NCBI RefSeq assembly: GCF_900109995.1
Contig: NZ_FOCB01000002.1
Location: 14,247-78,246 of the forward strand
Length of the DNA stretch: 64,000 bases
Source of the DNA: Pseudomonas sp. ok272
GTDB lineage: Bacteria; Pseudomonadota; Gammaproteobacteria; Pseudomonadales; Pseudomonadaceae
Reading direction: 5' to 3'
The notes below the pieces were generated by a model, which saw only the letters and a program-made list of their open reading frames with translations, was not told where the DNA came from and ran no database searches. Shown here piece by piece: positions 63,837-64,000 of this stretch. The position numbers were made by a program, and so were the translations under genes. How positions within the stretch are numbered: position 1 is the first letter of the stretch; every line of letters begins with the position of its first letter.

Positions 63837-64000
63837 TATTGACTCATCCTTGAATAAATATCGGCTGCGGCCCTACCCCGACACTCCTTGATCTACGGCT
63901 ACCGCATACGTCACACGCGATAAAAGCGTGGTGCAATAGCTCGCACATTTCGGGCTTGCCCAGCCACTAACGAAATACATTAAGTTCGCCAGCCCAGTGT
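63837..64000. promoter_or_regulatory. Upstream region of the toxin gene (no gene seen)
   Basis: The last 164 bp contain the toxin's ribosome-binding site and an AT-richer stretch that could hold its promoter. I see no open frame with support and no clear operator. The window ends here. Confidence 0.4.

Overview
The window reads as a chromosomal segment of a fluorescent-group Pseudomonas. This rests on the many REP repeats with the core GTGGGAGCGNGCNTGCTCGCGA, the GC-rich codon usage, and a gene set (arginine transaminase pathway, gamma-glutamylpolyamine synthetase, many polyamine-type binding proteins, FAN1-like nuclease) typical of that genus. I recognise no rRNA, tRNA, CRISPR array or intact insertion sequence.

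1-13,361 is one long minus-strand catabolic unit. It holds enoyl-CoA hydratase, acyl-CoA dehydrogenase, an ADP-forming acyl-CoA ligase, AruI (2-ketoarginine decarboxylase), AruH (arginine:pyruvate transaminase), a dipeptide-type ABC transporter and an NAD(P)H:quinone oxidoreductase. 13,362-14,109 is non-coding and carries a palindrome, a REP pair and a strongly structured repeat. 14,110-19,437 (minus) holds an amino-acid permease and the regulatory set AruR, a periplasmic binding protein and AruS. Together these form the arginine transaminase locus with uptake, sensing and degradation genes.

19,528-24,544 holds a TetR regulator, an orphan polyamine-type binding protein, a DgcA-like FMN/Fe-S/FAD demethylase-type oxidoreductase and an XRE-cupin regulator. 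24,545-25,371 is an AT-rich stretch with one small lipoprotein. 25,372-30,355 is a polyamine unit: AraC regulator, gamma-glutamylpolyamine synthetase, PotF/SpuD-like binding protein and PauB/PuuB-like oxidase. A secreted CBM20-only protein follows.

31,317-44,267 is the most unusual region. Two divergent transcription units sit around a GntR/FCD regulator with two DNA-binding domains. One runs: polyamine-type ABC importer (4 genes), GT-B glycosyltransferase, two EutQ-like cupins, AmgK-like sugar kinase, aldehyde dehydrogenase. The other runs: a second glycosyltransferase of identical length, a DAO-type oxidase, a third cupin. I know of no described pathway with this composition. It looks like import and oxidation of an amine combined with sugar transfer or phosphorylation.

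44,277-48,199 is a DNA-repair pair: an XPD/DinG-type Fe-S helicase with an N-terminal PD-(D/E)XK-like domain, and FAN1. A near-consensus LexA box lies just upstream. A gene remnant, an acetyltransferase and a ZapE-like ATPase follow. 50,459-53,521 holds an agmatinase-family ureohydrolase, another polyamine-type binding protein and a divergent LysR regulator. Then come a nucleobase permease with a terminator, a LEA-type lipoprotein, two small proteins and a 2,345-residue LifA/TcdB-like toxin (56,799-63,836).

Two copies of a 145-bp element with 18-bp terminal inverted repeats, each enclosing a REP pair, lie at 1-145 and 50,217-50,361 in opposite orientation. Both abut the same half-REP sequence.
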